The translations under genes and the position numbers were made by a program. This document shows, piece after piece, positions 17,587 through 27,246 of a DNA stretch of 64,000 nt. Source of the stretch: Trinickia dinghuensis (GTDB taxonomy: Bacteria > Pseudomonadota > Gammaproteobacteria > Burkholderiales > Burkholderiaceae); assembly GCF_003367175.1 (NCBI RefSeq), contig NZ_QRGA01000003.1, positions 496,681 through 560,680 of the forward strand. The letters are read 5' to 3'. Positions within the stretch are counted from its first letter, which is position 1. Each line of letters begins with the position of its first letter. The notes under the pieces were generated by a model that did not search any database, was not told the origin of the DNA, and was given only the letters and a program-made list of their open reading frames with translations.

Positions 17587-18948
17587 TCAGCTTTTCTTCT
17601 TGACGGGGCGGACGTAGCCGCCGCGCGTCACTTGGGTCTTTTCGTTGAGCACGAGCGTGCCTTCGGGCACATCCTTCCACACCGTCGTGCCGGCCGCGAT
17701 CGTCACGCCGCGGCCCACCCGCACCGGTGCCACGAACTGCGTGTCCGAACCGACGAAGACGTCGTCCTCGATCACCGTGCGGTGCTTGTTCGCACCGTCG
17801 TAGTTGCAGGTGATCGTCCCCGCCCCGACGTTCACGCGCGCGCCGATGTCGGCATCGCCGATATACGTCAAATGGTTCGCCTTCGCGCCGTGGCCGAGGG
17901 TTGCGTTCTTCACCTCGACGAAATTGCCGACGTGCGCTTCCTCTCCGAGCACCGCGCCGGGCCGCAGCCGCGCGTACGGCCCCAGCACCGCGTTCGCGCC
18001 CACGTTCGCCCCTTCGATGTGCGTGAACGGCTCGATGCGCGTGCCGGCGCCGATCGTCGCGTCGCGCAGCACGCAGTTCGCGCCGACCGTCACGCCGTCC
18101 GCCAACGTCACGCTGCCTTCGAAAACGCAATTGACGTCGATCGACACGTCGCGACCGCACGTGAGTTCGCCGCGTACGTCCAACCGGGCGGGATCCATGA
18201 GCGTCACGCCCGCGCCGAGCAACACGTCGGCCAAATTGCGCTGGTGGATCCGCTCGAGTTCGGCCAGTTGCGCCTTGCTGTTGACGCCGAGCGTTTCCCA
18301 TTCGTCGTCGGGCTGCGTCGTGACGACGTCGAAGCCCGCTTCGATCGCATGCTCGACCACGTCCGTCAGGTAATACTCGCCCTGTGCGTTGTCGTTTCTC
18401 AGTGCGCCAAGCCACATCGCCAGCTGCGCCGTCGGCGTCACGACGATGCCCGTGTTGATCTCGGCGATACGCAGCTGATCCGGCGTCGCGTCCTTCTGTT
18501 CGACGATGCGGGTCACGTAGCCGCCGGCGTCGCGCACGATGCGGCCATAGCCGGTCGGATCGTCGAGCGTGACCGTCAGAATGCCGTAGCGGCCTTCGAC
18601 CGCCGCATCGGCCAAGCGCTTGAGCGTCGACGGCTTCGTGAGCGGCACGTCGCCGTAAAGCACGAGGGTCGGGAGAGCCGGATCGAGCAGCGGCAGCGCC
18701 TGTTGCACGGCGTGCCCCGTCCCGAGCTGCTCGGCCTGCAGCGCGAACGCGACATCCGGCGCGGCAACGGCCTCGCGAACGGCCTCCGCGCCATGGCCGA
18801 CGACGACGACGATCCGCGCCGGGGCAAGCGACCGAGCGGTATCGATGACATGCGAGAGAAGCGGCCGGCCGGCCAACCGGTGGAGCACCTTGGGCAGCGC
18901 GGAACGCATGCGCTTGCCGGTGCCTGCAGCCAAAATGACGATGTTCAT
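17587..18948 (-). CDS. glmU: Bifunctional N-acetylglucosamine-1-phosphate uridyltransferase / glucosamine-1-phosphate acetyltransferase
   Basis: A 453-residue enzyme giving UDP-GlcNAc. [20 protein letters not shown] at the N-terminus is the nucleotidyltransferase signature, with VLYGDVPL further on. The C-terminal half is a left-handed beta helix with hexapeptide repeats ([20 protein letters not shown]), containing the acetyltransferase site ([10 protein letters not shown]). The start at 18948 gives the standard N-terminus; the longer frame has no matching residues. It is upstream of glmS on the same strand and 120 bases after ttcA. Confidence 0.97.
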   Translation of the reverse strand: MNIVILAAGTGKRMRSALPKVLHRLAGRPLLSHVIDTARSLAPARIVVVVGHGAEAVREAVAAPDVAFALQAEQLGTGHAVQQALPLLDPALPTLVLYGDVPLTKPSTLKRLADAAVEGRYGILTVTLDDPTGYGRIVRDAGGYVTRIVEQKDATPDQLRIAEINTGIVVTPTAQLAMWLGALRNDNAQGEYYLTDVVEHAIEAGFDVVTTQPDDEWETLGVNSKAQLAELERIHQRNLADVLLGAGVTLMDPARLDVRGELTCGRDVSIDVNCVFEGSVTLADGVTVGANCVLRDATIGAGTRIEPFTHIEGANVGANAVLGPYARLRPGAVLGEEAHVGNFVEVKNATLGHGAKANHLTYIGDADIGARVNVGAGTITCNYDGANKHRTVIEDDVFVGSDTQFVAPVRVGRGVTIAAGTTVWKDVPEGTLVLNEKTQVTRGGYVRPVKKKS

Positions 18949-19068
18949 GGCATCGGCGAAAAATAGGAGTACAAAGTGCGCGATTTTAGCATGCAGCCTC
19001 TCATGCAAAAGCCGTGCGACGGGCGTCGCCAGCCCATGCTCCGTATGGCCGAACGCGGCGTGCGCGCC

Positions 19069-20109
19069 TTATAGTTCGTCGAACGGAACGAAGGAAATCG
19101 CCTGAGCGCCGCGTCCTTCGCCGCCGTCGCCCGCCGCCCCCGTGGCACACGGCTCGTCGTCGAACGCGATGTCGCCCAGCGGGTCGGCCTGCCCCGTCGC
19201 ACGCAGCCCCGCGAACGGAAACAGCCCCGCATCCATCAGGTGCGACGGCACCACGTTCGACAACGCACTGAACATGTTGTCGACACGCCCCGGAAAACGC
19301 TTGTCCCAATCGCGGATCAGCGCCTTCATTTCCGCACGTTTGAGGTTGGGCTGGCTACCGCACAAATTGCAGGGAATGATCGGAAACGCACGCAATTGCG
19401 CGTATTTCTCGAGATCGACTTCCTTCACGTAGGCAAGCGGCCGAATCACGATGTTCTTGCCGTCGTCCGATTGCAGCTTCGGCGGCATTCCCTTGAGCTT
19501 GCCGCCGTAGAACATGTTCAGCAGCGTCGTTTGCAAGATGTCGTCGCGATGGTGGCCGAGCGCGATCTTCGTCGCGCCGAGTTCGCCGGCCACGCGATAG
19601 AGAATGCCGCGCCGCAGCCGCGAACAGAGCGAGCACGTCGTCTTGCCCTCGGGGACAAGACGCTTGACGATGCTGTAGGTGTCCTGGTTCTCGATATGGA
19701 ACGGCACGCCCAGGCTCGTCAGGTATTCGGGCAGCACATGTTCGGGAAAACCGGGCTGCTTTTGGTCGAGGTTGACGGCGACGATGTCGAAATCGATCGG
19801 CGCGCGCTCGCGCAGACGCATGAGGATATCGAGCATCGCGTAGCTATCCTTGCCGCCCGACATGCAGACCATCACCTTGTCGCCGTCCTCGATCATGTTG
19901 AAGTCGCCGATCGCTTGACCGACGAGCCGAGCAAGCCGCTTGAACAGCTTGTTGTTCTCGTACGCTTCTTTTTGCTCGCGGCGCGTCAGCGCGGGACGCG
20001 AGAGCGCCTCACCGGGCGTGTCGTTCGACGGCGCTTGCGCAAGCCCTGCGGCGTGTTCGTCGGATGGCTCGGCCGTGCCCTCAGGCGTGATCCTCTCGGG
20101 CGCGTTCAT
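19069..20109 (-). CDS. ttcA: tRNA 2-thiocytidine(32) synthetase TtcA
   Basis: A 346-residue ATP-dependent tRNA thiolase. The PP-loop SGGKDS is at residues 84-89. [10 protein letters not shown] and PCNLCG hold the cysteine pairs that bind the Fe-S cluster and sulfur in TtcA. The N-terminal 40 residues are a variable extension, and the C-terminal 40 are low-complexity. The start at 20109 overlaps the folB stop (ATGA), so the two are coupled. Thiolation of C32 in a subset of tRNAs is the known family role. Confidence 0.95.
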   Translation of the reverse strand: MNAPERITPEGTAEPSDEHAAGLAQAPSNDTPGEALSRPALTRREQKEAYENNKLFKRLARLVGQAIGDFNMIEDGDKVMVCMSGGKDSYAMLDILMRLRERAPIDFDIVAVNLDQKQPGFPEHVLPEYLTSLGVPFHIENQDTYSIVKRLVPEGKTTCSLCSRLRRGILYRVAGELGATKIALGHHRDDILQTTLLNMFYGGKLKGMPPKLQSDDGKNIVIRPLAYVKEVDLEKYAQLRAFPIIPCNLCGSQPNLKRAEMKALIRDWDKRFPGRVDNMFSALSNVVPSHLMDAGLFPFAGLRATGQADPLGDIAFDDEPCATGAAGDGGEGRGAQAISFVPFDEL

Positions 20110-20507
20110 GCGGATTCCTCTTTGATGCGAAATACTTCGACGCCCACGGCGTCGCAATCGGGATAGACGTCGGGCTTTTCCGTGGAGACGGATACGGCGC
20201 GCACGCGCGGATGCTCGAGCATCATCGCCGCGATGTCGTCGCACAACGTCTCTTGCAGATGGATATGACCCTTGCCGACGCGGCGCGCGATCGTCGCGCG
20301 CATGAAGTCGTAATCGACGACCTCGTGCAGCTTGTCCTCGGTCGGCGTCGTTTGCGCGAGCGGCACGAACAGTTCGACGTTGATGACGACACGCTGCTCC
20401 CCGCGCTTCTCGAACTCGTGCACGCCGATGTTGATGTAGACCTCGTAATTGCGCAGAAACAGCCTACGGCAGTCGGCGAGTCGGGGATGCAAGAGAGCGG
20501 CAACCAT
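20106..20507 (-). CDS. folB: Dihydroneopterin aldolase
   Basis: A 133-residue folate-pathway enzyme that splits dihydroneopterin to 6-hydroxymethyl-dihydropterin and glycolaldehyde. [19 protein letters not shown], with the conserved Gly-x-x-x-x-E segment, and [10 protein letters not shown] are family motifs. ATG at 20507 has GGA 6 bases upstream and was preferred over a TTG at 20522. It lies between a pteridine-reductase-like SDR and ttcA; the SDR supports a pterin theme. Confidence 0.92.
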   Translation of the reverse strand: MVAALLHPRLADCRRLFLRNYEVYINIGVHEFEKRGEQRVVINVELFVPLAQTTPTEDKLHEVVDYDFMRATIARRVGKGHIHLQETLCDDIAAMMLEHPRVRAVSVSTEKPDVYPDCDAVGVEVFRIKEESA

Positions 20508-20580
20508 ATTCGTTCCAATCAAAAAATGCGCTGCTCGAGCGCGACAGACCCATTGCGGCCGGGGCCGGGGCCGAAGCGCC

Positions 20581-21402
20581 TCAGCGCGTCAAAAACATCA
20601 CGTCGCGCGGCAGCGGCACCAAGTGCTGTCCGCCGTCGACCACCAGCGTTGCGCCCGTCACGCCGCGCGCATCCGCCAAATAGCAGGCCGCCGCGACGAT
20701 ATCCTCGGGCGTCGAGGCGCGGCCGAGCGGCGTCACGCGATGCGCCTCCTCGAACTCGCCGGGGGTCTGGTCCGCCGACTGCAGCGTCAGCCCCGGCGCG
20801 ATGCCGACGACACGAACTTTGGGCGCGAGGGCCTGCGCCAGCGTGACCGTCGCCGTTTGCAGCGCCGCTTTCGACAGCGTGTACGACAGATAGTCCGGAT
20901 TCAAGTTGTACAGCTTCTGATCGAGCACGTTGATGACCACGCCGCGCAGCGTCTCGTCCTCGCGCGCGGCGTCGGGCGTCGCCTCGAACAGCGCTTTGGC
21001 CAGCACGAGCGGCGCGCCGACGTTCACCGCCATATGCGCGAGCAGCGTCTCGTAGCCGACGTCGCGCGCCGTATCCTCGACGAAGCGCGACGCGTTGTTG
21101 ACGATGCAGGCGGGCCGGCCGAGCGCTTGCGTGCAAGCCGCGACGAGCCCCGCCACCTCGCATTCGACCGCCAGATCGGCGGCCAGCACGGCGGCGCGGC
21201 GGCCCAGCGCGCGAATCTGCGCGGCGAGCGAATCGGCATCGGCCCGCGCCGTGCCGTAATGGATGGCGACATCCCACCCCTTGGCCGCGAAGCCGAGCGC
21301 CAGCGCGCGCCCGATGCGCCGCGCCGCGCCCGTGACGAGTACGACGCGCGAGGGTGGCGCCGCGACGCCGGCGTCAGGGCGAGAATCGACGGAGACGGTC
21401 AT
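20581..21402 (-). CDS. SDR-family oxidoreductase, FolM / pteridine reductase-like
   Basis: A 273-residue short-chain dehydrogenase. VVLVTGAARRIGRALALGF (TGAARRIG at 24-31) is a Rossmann motif with the Arg-Arg typical of pteridine reductases and FolM, which use NADPH. The catalytic YxxxK is in YLSYTLSKAAL, and the C-terminus closes with VVDGGQHL. FolM reduces dihydromonapterin or dihydrofolate. The folB gene directly downstream on the same strand supports a pterin substrate, but other SDR activities cannot be excluded. Only 13 bases separate its start from the divergent MidA-like gene. Confidence 0.83.
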   Translation of the reverse strand: MTVSVDSRPDAGVAAPPSRVVLVTGAARRIGRALALGFAAKGWDVAIHYGTARADADSLAAQIRALGRRAAVLAADLAVECEVAGLVAACTQALGRPACIVNNASRFVEDTARDVGYETLLAHMAVNVGAPLVLAKALFEATPDAAREDETLRGVVINVLDQKLYNLNPDYLSYTLSKAALQTATVTLAQALAPKVRVVGIAPGLTLQSADQTPGEFEEAHRVTPLGRASTPEDIVAAACYLADARGVTGATLVVDGGQHLVPLPRDVMFLTR

Positions 21403-21415
21403 TTACAATGCGGGA

Positions 21416-22636
21416 ATGAATCAAAATGCTCACGAACCCGCTAGTTTACCCGTTCCGACCGCCGATGCGCTCGCCGCCAGTGCCGAACTGATCGCGCGGA
21501 TCCGCGATGCGGTCGCAGCCGCCGGCGGCTGGCTGCCGTTCGATCGCTACATGGAGCTTGCTCTCTACACGCCCGGCCTCGGATATTACAGCGGCGGCGC
21601 GCGCAAATTCGGCCGCCGCGCCGAGGACGGCAGCGACTTCGTCACGGCCCCCGAGCTTTCACCGCTTTTCGCGCGGACGCTCGCCCGCGCGCTGGCTCAG
21701 GCACTCGATGCGAGCGGTACGCGCCAGCTGATGGAATTTGGCGCCGGCACGGGGCGGCTCGCGGCCGGCATCCTGTCGGCCCTCGATGCCCTCGGCACGC
21801 CGCTCGAGAGCTACACCATCGTCGATCTGTCCGGGGAGCTGCGCGAACGTCAGCGCGAAACGATCGAAACGCTGGGCGGCCCGCTGGCTTCGCGCGTACG
21901 CTGGCTCGATGCATTGCCCGAGCGGTTCGAGGGCGCGATCATCGGCAACGAGGTGCTCGATGCGATGCCGATCCAGCTATACGCGCGCACGGGCGGCGTT
22001 TGGCACGCACGCGGCGTCGGCATCGACGAGGCCGGCGCGCTGCGCTTCGAAACTCGTGCCCTCGATGCCCCCGGGATCTCGCTCTCGAAGGAAGACAGCG
22101 CCCTGCTCGCGCAACTCGACGCCGAGATTGACCCGCACGTCGACTACGTCGCCGAGGCGCACCCGGCCGGCGCGGCCTTCGTGCGCACCGTCTGCACGAT
22201 GCTCGCGCGCGGCGCGGCGTTTTTCATCGATTACGGCTTTCCGCGCGGCGAGTACTACCACCCGCAGCGCACCGAAGGCACGTTGATGTGCCACTACCGG
22301 CACCGCGCGCATGGCGATCCGTTCCTTTATCCGGGGCTGCAGGACATCACGGCCCACGTCGAATTCACGCGCATCGCCGAAGCGGGCGTCGAAACGGGGG
22401 CGGATCTGCTCGGCTATACGTCGCAAGCTCGCTTCCTGATGAACGCCGGCATTACCGACGTCCTTTCCGAGATCGATCCGGCCGATGCGGCCCAGTTCCT
22501 GCCCGCGGCCAACGCTGTGCAGAAGCTGCTGTCCGAGGCCGAAATGGGCGAACTGTTCAAGGTGATCGCGTTCTCGCGCGCCATCGACGGGGCGCTCGAC
22601 GCATTCGCGCGGGGGGACCGGACGCACACGCTGTGA
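21416..22636 (+). CDS. MidA/NDUFAF7-like class I SAM-dependent methyltransferase (DUF185)
   Basis: A 406-residue protein. GGWLPFDRYMELALYTPGLGYYSGG is the family's N-terminal block, then the AdoMet-binding loop LMEFGAGTGRLA near residue 100, and GNEVLDAMPIQLY, the invariant NExxDxxP motif. The mitochondrial homologue NDUFAF7 dimethylates an arginine of a complex I subunit. An NDUFA9-like gene lies 1.6 kb away, which may or may not be linked. The ATG at 21416 is 13 bases from the divergent SDR start; a longer frame runs antisense through the SDR gene and is not credible. Confidence 0.9.
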   Translation: MNQNAHEPASLPVPTADALAASAELIARIRDAVAAAGGWLPFDRYMELALYTPGLGYYSGGARKFGRRAEDGSDFVTAPELSPLFARTLARALAQALDASGTRQLMEFGAGTGRLAAGILSALDALGTPLESYTIVDLSGELRERQRETIETLGGPLASRVRWLDALPERFEGAIIGNEVLDAMPIQLYARTGGVWHARGVGIDEAGALRFETRALDAPGISLSKEDSALLAQLDAEIDPHVDYVAEAHPAGAAFVRTVCTMLARGAAFFIDYGFPRGEYYHPQRTEGTLMCHYRHRAHGDPFLYPGLQDITAHVEFTRIAEAGVETGADLLGYTSQARFLMNAGITDVLSEIDPADAAQFLPAANAVQKLLSEAEMGELFKVIAFSRAIDGALDAFARGDRTHTL

Positions 22637-22662
22637 ACGGCTAAGCCCAGGGGAGCGGAGCG

Positions 22663-23919
22663 TCACTCGCCCCGCTTTTCCTTTTCATCGCCTAACGCGT
22701 CGGCCACCGCCTTCGCCCGTGCCCGATGCACAGCGTCCTTGATCTTCGCCGGATCGTTCGCGAACGCCTGCGCCACTGCGCCCGCATCGACGCCGCGCGC
22801 AGCCACCAGCGCCACGCGCAGCCGATCGGCCTGCGGATACTCGCGCGTCTCGAACCCAAGCCGCCCGCGCGCGTCGGCTTCGCAAGCCTGCAACGCCTCG
22901 GCGAAGCGTGCCGGCTTGCGCAGCGCATCGCAACGCTCGAACAGCCGCACGAGCGCCTGCGCGCCCATCTCCATCACACGATGAATATTGCCGTGCTCGC
23001 GCGCGACGAGCAGCGCCAAGTCGCGGCACTCGTTCGGCACGCGCAGGCGCTCGCACATCGGCCGCAGCAGATCGACGCTGCGCGTTTCGTGACCGATGTG
23101 GCGCGGCAAGATGTCGTCGGGCGTCGTGGCCTTGCCGAGATCGTGCGTCAAGGCGGCGAAACGCACGGTCAAGGCATAGCCGCGAGCCGCTGCGTAATCG
23201 ACGACCATCATCACGTGCACGCCGGTATCGACTTCCGGGTGATAGTCGGCGCGCTGCGGCACACCGTACAGCGCATCGATCTCGGGCAGCACGCGCGCCA
23301 GCGCGCCGCATTCGCGCAGCGCCTCGAACATCCGCGACGGCTTGCGCTCCGAGAGCCCGCGCGAAATCTCCTGCCAGACGCGTTCGGGCACCAGGGCGTC
23401 GACTTCGCCCGCTTCGGTCATCGTCCGCATCAGCGAGAGCGTCTCGGGTGCCACCACGAAGTCGTGAAAGCGCGCCGCGAAACGCGCCACGCGCAAAATC
23501 CGCACCGGGTCCTCGACGAACGCCTCGCCGACGTGCCGAAAGCACCGGCCGCGCAAGTCGTCCTGCCCGCCGAACGGATCGATGACTGGGCCGACCAACT
23601 CGCCGTCGGGCCGCACTTCGCGCGCCATCGCGTTGATCGTCAGGTCGCGCCGGGCGAGATCCTCCTCGAGCGTGACGTCGGGCGCGTAGTAGAACTGAAA
23701 CCCGTGATAGCCCGCCGCCGTCTTGCGCTCCGTGCGCGCGAGCGCGTATTCCTCGTGCGTCTGCGGGTGCAGGAACACGGGAAAATCCTTGCCGACGGGA
23801 CGATAGCCCTGCGCGACCATCTGCTCGGGCGTCGCGCCGACGACGACGTAGTCGCGGTCGGATACCGGCACGCCAAGGAGCGCATCGCGAATCGCGCCGC
23901 CTACCGCGTAGATCTTCAT
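22663..23919 (-). CDS. cca: Multifunctional CCA tRNA nucleotidyltransferase / phosphohydrolase
   Basis: A 418-residue class II CCA-adding enzyme. MKIYAVGGAIRDALLGVPVS then DRDYVVVG hold the nucleotidyltransferase GGxxR and DxD motifs. ARRDLTINAMA and EDPVRILRVARFAARF are the ribose- and base-recognition blocks. The C-terminal HD domain (GVHVMMVVDYAA, LTHDLGKATTP, GHE) gives the phosphohydrolase/phosphodiesterase activities of the long gammaproteobacterial/betaproteobacterial form. The start ATG at 23919 overlaps the stop of a truncated GST frame (23916-24014). It converges on the MidA-like gene, 26 bases apart. Confidence 0.96.
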   Translation of the reverse strand: MKIYAVGGAIRDALLGVPVSDRDYVVVGATPEQMVAQGYRPVGKDFPVFLHPQTHEEYALARTERKTAAGYHGFQFYYAPDVTLEEDLARRDLTINAMAREVRPDGELVGPVIDPFGGQDDLRGRCFRHVGEAFVEDPVRILRVARFAARFHDFVVAPETLSLMRTMTEAGEVDALVPERVWQEISRGLSERKPSRMFEALRECGALARVLPEIDALYGVPQRADYHPEVDTGVHVMMVVDYAAARGYALTVRFAALTHDLGKATTPDDILPRHIGHETRSVDLLRPMCERLRVPNECRDLALLVAREHGNIHRVMEMGAQALVRLFERCDALRKPARFAEALQACEADARGRLGFETREYPQADRLRVALVAARGVDAGAVAQAFANDPAKIKDAVHRARAKAVADALGDEKEKRGE

Positions 23920-24014
23920 GCGTCGTCGCCGAAGACGATGCCCATTCGTTTCATCATGATCCTGGGCCGCATCGACCAAGATGGGTCGTTTTTATCACCG
24001 ATGATGAGTTTCAT
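23916..24014 (-). pseudogene. Truncated glutathione S-transferase N-terminus
   Basis: A 32-residue frame opening MKLIIGDKNDPSWSMRPRIM and ending GIVFGDDA. The opening is the start of YfcF-type bacterial GSTs (MKLIIGDKNYSSWSxRPW). The protein stops where the first beta-alpha unit would continue, so at least 170 residues of GST are missing. Its TGA overlaps the cca ATG, so it now acts as a short upstream frame that may couple cca translation. The remnant probably keeps the promoter and ribosome binding site that drive cca. Confidence 0.7.
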
Positions 24015-24194
24015 GCGCCACCGAAAGAAGCGTTTGAGAACAGCGTTGAAGTTTAATCGCGCGGGGCGTGAAAGCTTACGCGAAACGGCCATGGTGCCAT
24101 GAGCACGCAATCGACGCTCGGCGCACCGCCGAGCCGAGCCGCATTGAACCACACCGCGCGGACCGGGCCGGAGCGGCCCCGGTTTCCTTCCGGC

Positions 24195-25151
24195 TCAACG
24201 TCCCGCCGTCGCGCGAAATGCGCTGAAGCGCGAACGCAGCGAAGCGTCGTTCAGATAGGTCGGCGCGATCGCGTCGATGGCGACGGGTTCGATGTTCAGC
24301 TCCTCGGCAAGCGGGCCGCTCATGACCGCGTCGAGCGACATCGAATCGAGGTTGTCGCGCGTGATGAGCGGTGCGCCCGGCAGCGTCTCGAACGTCATCG
24401 CCTGCATGTAGGCCAGTGCATCGGGCAGCCGCACGATGCGCGGATGGCGGCCGATCATCTCGCCGCACATGCGCACGAGCGATTCGAGCGTATAGACCGT
24501 GGGGCCGCCGAGTTCGTAAGTCCGCCCGGACGCCGCATCGAGATCGAGCGTCCCGACGATCGCCTTGACGACGTCGCCGACGTAGACGGGCTGGAACTTC
24601 GCGTCGGGCTTGGCGAGCGGCAGCACGGGAAAGAGGCGCGCCAGCGCCGCGAACGTGTTGAGGAAGCGGTCCTCGGGACCGAAGACGACCGAAGGCCGAA
24701 AGATCGTCGTCGCGAGCTGGGCCGCCGCGAGCGCGGCTTTTTCGCCGTCGCCTTTCGAGCGCAGATACATGCTCGGGCCGCTCGAATCGGCGTTGATCGC
24801 GCTCAGGTGAACGAGCCGGTGAACGCCCTTGCCTTCGCAGGCCGCGGCGATCTTCGACGGCAATTCGACGTGCAGCCGGGCGAATTCGGCTCCGTAGGGC
24901 CGGCCGCGCCCGCCGTGCAGCGTACCGATGAGATTGACGACGGCATCCGCGCCCTCGACGAACCGAGCGAGCGCAAGCGGATCGAACAGATCGAGTTCGA
25001 TCACATCGAGCGGCAGCATGGTGAGGTGGCTCGCATGGCTGCGCTTGCGCGTGGCGATGCGCACGTTCTTGCCGGCCGCGACGAGCGCGTTGGCGAGATG
25101 CGTGCCGATGAAGCCGGAACCGCCGACCAGCGCAATGGATTGATGTCGCAT
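24195..25151 (-). CDS. Complex I NDUFA9-subunit-like, atypical SDR (NAD-dependent epimerase family)
   Basis: A 318-residue extended-SDR protein. SIALVGGSGFIGTHLANALV is the N-terminal Rossmann GxxGxxG motif. LVHLSAINADSSGPSMYLRSKGDGE has the Tyr-x-x-x-Lys-like YLRSK, and TIFRPSVVFGPEDRFLNTFA is the typical NDUFA9 family block. These bacterial proteins bind NADP(H) and are annotated by homology to a complex I accessory subunit; their enzyme activity is unclear. The ATG at 25151 has GGGAG upstream. It follows the Slt gene on the same strand after 88 bases. Confidence 0.88.
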   Translation of the reverse strand: MRHQSIALVGGSGFIGTHLANALVAAGKNVRIATRKRSHASHLTMLPLDVIELDLFDPLALARFVEGADAVVNLIGTLHGGRGRPYGAEFARLHVELPSKIAAACEGKGVHRLVHLSAINADSSGPSMYLRSKGDGEKAALAAAQLATTIFRPSVVFGPEDRFLNTFAALARLFPVLPLAKPDAKFQPVYVGDVVKAIVGTLDLDAASGRTYELGGPTVYTLESLVRMCGEMIGRHPRIVRLPDALAYMQAMTFETLPGAPLITRDNLDSMSLDAVMSGPLAEELNIEPVAIDAIAPTYLNDASLRSRFSAFRATAGR

Positions 25152-25239
25152 TTTTCGACTCCCTGCGGGCGGCCGCCGCCACGGCACCGCCGGCATGCGG
25201 GCGCGCATCGCGCGCGCAGGCCGGCTCGCAGCGCCTCGC

Positions 25240-27225
25240 TTACTGCGTCTGAGGCAGGATGACGCCGAGGCGCTCCTTCAGCGACTGCGGGCGGCCTTCG
25301 AACAGCGCCGCGTAGTAGACCGTGTTCGACAGCACGTTCTTGACATAGTCGCGCGTCTCGTTGAACGGAATCGTCTCCGCAAAAATCGCGCCTTCGACCG
25401 GACGCTGCAGCGTCGCCTGCCATTGGCGCGGGCGGCCGGGCCCCGCGTTGTAGCCCGCCGTGGCCAGCACGGCCGAACCGTCGAATTGATTGTAGATCAT
25501 CGACAGATACGTCGTGCCGAGCAAAATGTTCGTATTCATGTCGTTCATTTGCTCGGCCGAGAGCGGTCCGAGCCCGATCTTGCGCGCCACCATCCGGGCC
25601 GTGCCCGGCATCAGCTGCATCAGCCCGCCCGCGCCGACGTCCGACTGCGCGTTGATGATGAAGCGCGATTCCTGGCGAATCAGCCCATACGCCCATTCGA
25701 CGTCGAGCCCCGTCGATTTCGCGTCGCGCTCCACGATATCGCGAAACGGCGCGAGGTAGCGCAGCGAAAAGTCATGCTCGGTCTGCGTCCGATCGGCCGT
25801 ATTGACCGTGCGATCGTAGAGCTGAATCCGGCGTGCATACTCGGCGGCGGCCAGCAGTTGCCGATCGGTCATGCCGCGCAGCGGCCAGTTCCACTCGCGA
25901 TTGCCCTCGAGGCGCAAGTTCAGCGCGTAGAAGCGGCGCGCGAGGTCGAAACCCGGGGTATGGCTCGCCGCTTCTACTTCGGCGTCGGTCACGGACGTCT
26001 TCGGCGGCACGGTGATCTTGCGGCCGAGTGCTTCGGTGGCAAGCTGCCCGTAGAAGTTGAAGCCCGAGGCGATGCGCTCGTATTCTTGCGTGGCGAGCGC
26101 CTTGTCTTCGGGATTGCCGCTCTGCTCGAGTGCGCGAGCGTGCCAGTAAATCCAAGCCGGCTCGCTGCGCAGCGCGCTCGGCATCTGCTCGATCGACCAG
26201 CGCACCATCGTCCAATCGCCGGCGAGCAGCGCACTGCGCGTGCGCCACTTGTAGGCCGGATACGATAGCGGCGCGTTCGACGAGAGCCGGTACCAATCCA
26301 CGGCGCCCGGCACCTGGCGCACGGCCCCCTGATATCCGATCGTGCCCCATCCGATCGCACGCTCGGCCAGCGACAGCGACGGCGCGATCGTCGCGAACGT
26401 GGCCGCGGCCGTGACGACGTCGTTGCGCGCCATCGTCGTGACCGCGAGCAGCGCAAGCGCGTGCGAAGCCGAATCGGGCCCGACGCCGCGAGCGAGCAGG
26501 AGCGGCGGCGCGCTCGTCGCCTGATCGATGAGTTTCTGATCGGGACGCTGCGGGCCGAGCGCGTCGAACAGCCGGCTGCCGACGCCCGTGGCGTTTTGCT
26601 CGTAGGCCAGGCGAATCTGCTGCCAGACGTCGTCGTCGGTGAATTGATGGCTCGTGGCCAGGGCGGTGATGAGATCGACGCAGCCGTCGCCGTAATACTT
26701 CGGCTGAACGAGCAGCGCGCGCGCCGCTTCGGCGACGTTTTCGCCGCGGGCGGCGCGCGACTCGAGCGCGTAGCACTTCACTTGCGTGTCGTCGTTGAGC
26801 ACGAAGCGCGGATACTGTTCGTCGAAATCGCGCCAGTCGTGGCGCGCACCCAACACCACGAGGTAATCGTTGCGCAGCCGGTCGGCGATCGCTTCGCCGT
26901 CATGGCGCTGCAAGAACGAAAGCACGGCCTGGTCCGGCGCGTCGAGGCGCGCATGGCCGCTGCCGTCGAAGAGCTGGGGCCGGAGCTGGTAGTACTCGAG
27001 GTACGACGGCGCCGGGTAGTTCGGAATCATCGCCGCGAGCTGCGCCGCGCGCACCGGGTCGTTGCCCAACGCAGCCTGACGCAGCTTCACGAAAATCTGG
27101 TCGTCCGTGGGTGCGGCGGTCGGACGCGAATGGCGTCCCGCGGAGGCCGTGCCGCAGGCGACGAGCGCAACGGCGGCGAGGGCGAGAGCGGCCGCGCGAT
27201 ATACTCGAACAAAGCGTTTTGACAT
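25240..27225 (-). CDS. Soluble-lytic-transglycosylase-like lipoprotein (Slt70 family)
   Basis: A 661-residue cell-wall enzyme. The N-terminus has a lipoprotein signal with ALVACGTAS, so Cys24 would be lipidated. A long alpha-helical superhelix (about 40-490) is followed by the C-terminal lysozyme-like domain: YGLIRQESRFIINAQSDVGA (catalytic Glu in RQES), GLMQLMPGTARMVA and ATAGYNAGPGR. It cleaves peptidoglycan glycan strands to 1,6-anhydro-MurNAc ends. Compared with E. coli Slt70 it appears membrane-anchored. The start at 27225 is adjacent to the divergent cyclo-ligase gene (21 bases). Confidence 0.93.
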   Translation of the reverse strand: MSKRFVRVYRAAALALAAVALVACGTASAGRHSRPTAAPTDDQIFVKLRQAALGNDPVRAAQLAAMIPNYPAPSYLEYYQLRPQLFDGSGHARLDAPDQAVLSFLQRHDGEAIADRLRNDYLVVLGARHDWRDFDEQYPRFVLNDDTQVKCYALESRAARGENVAEAARALLVQPKYYGDGCVDLITALATSHQFTDDDVWQQIRLAYEQNATGVGSRLFDALGPQRPDQKLIDQATSAPPLLLARGVGPDSASHALALLAVTTMARNDVVTAAATFATIAPSLSLAERAIGWGTIGYQGAVRQVPGAVDWYRLSSNAPLSYPAYKWRTRSALLAGDWTMVRWSIEQMPSALRSEPAWIYWHARALEQSGNPEDKALATQEYERIASGFNFYGQLATEALGRKITVPPKTSVTDAEVEAASHTPGFDLARRFYALNLRLEGNREWNWPLRGMTDRQLLAAAEYARRIQLYDRTVNTADRTQTEHDFSLRYLAPFRDIVERDAKSTGLDVEWAYGLIRQESRFIINAQSDVGAGGLMQLMPGTARMVARKIGLGPLSAEQMNDMNTNILLGTTYLSMIYNQFDGSAVLATAGYNAGPGRPRQWQATLQRPVEGAIFAETIPFNETRDYVKNVLSNTVYYAALFEGRPQSLKERLGVILPQTQ

Positions 27226-27246
27226 CGTGGTTCGGGGAGCAAAAAA

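Noticed and set aside
16168-18966. 932-codon plus-strand open frame opposite glmS and glmU
   Set aside because: It is the antisense of two certain housekeeping genes; high-GC codon bias leaves the opposite frame open. Composition is Arg/His/Ala-rich without any motif.
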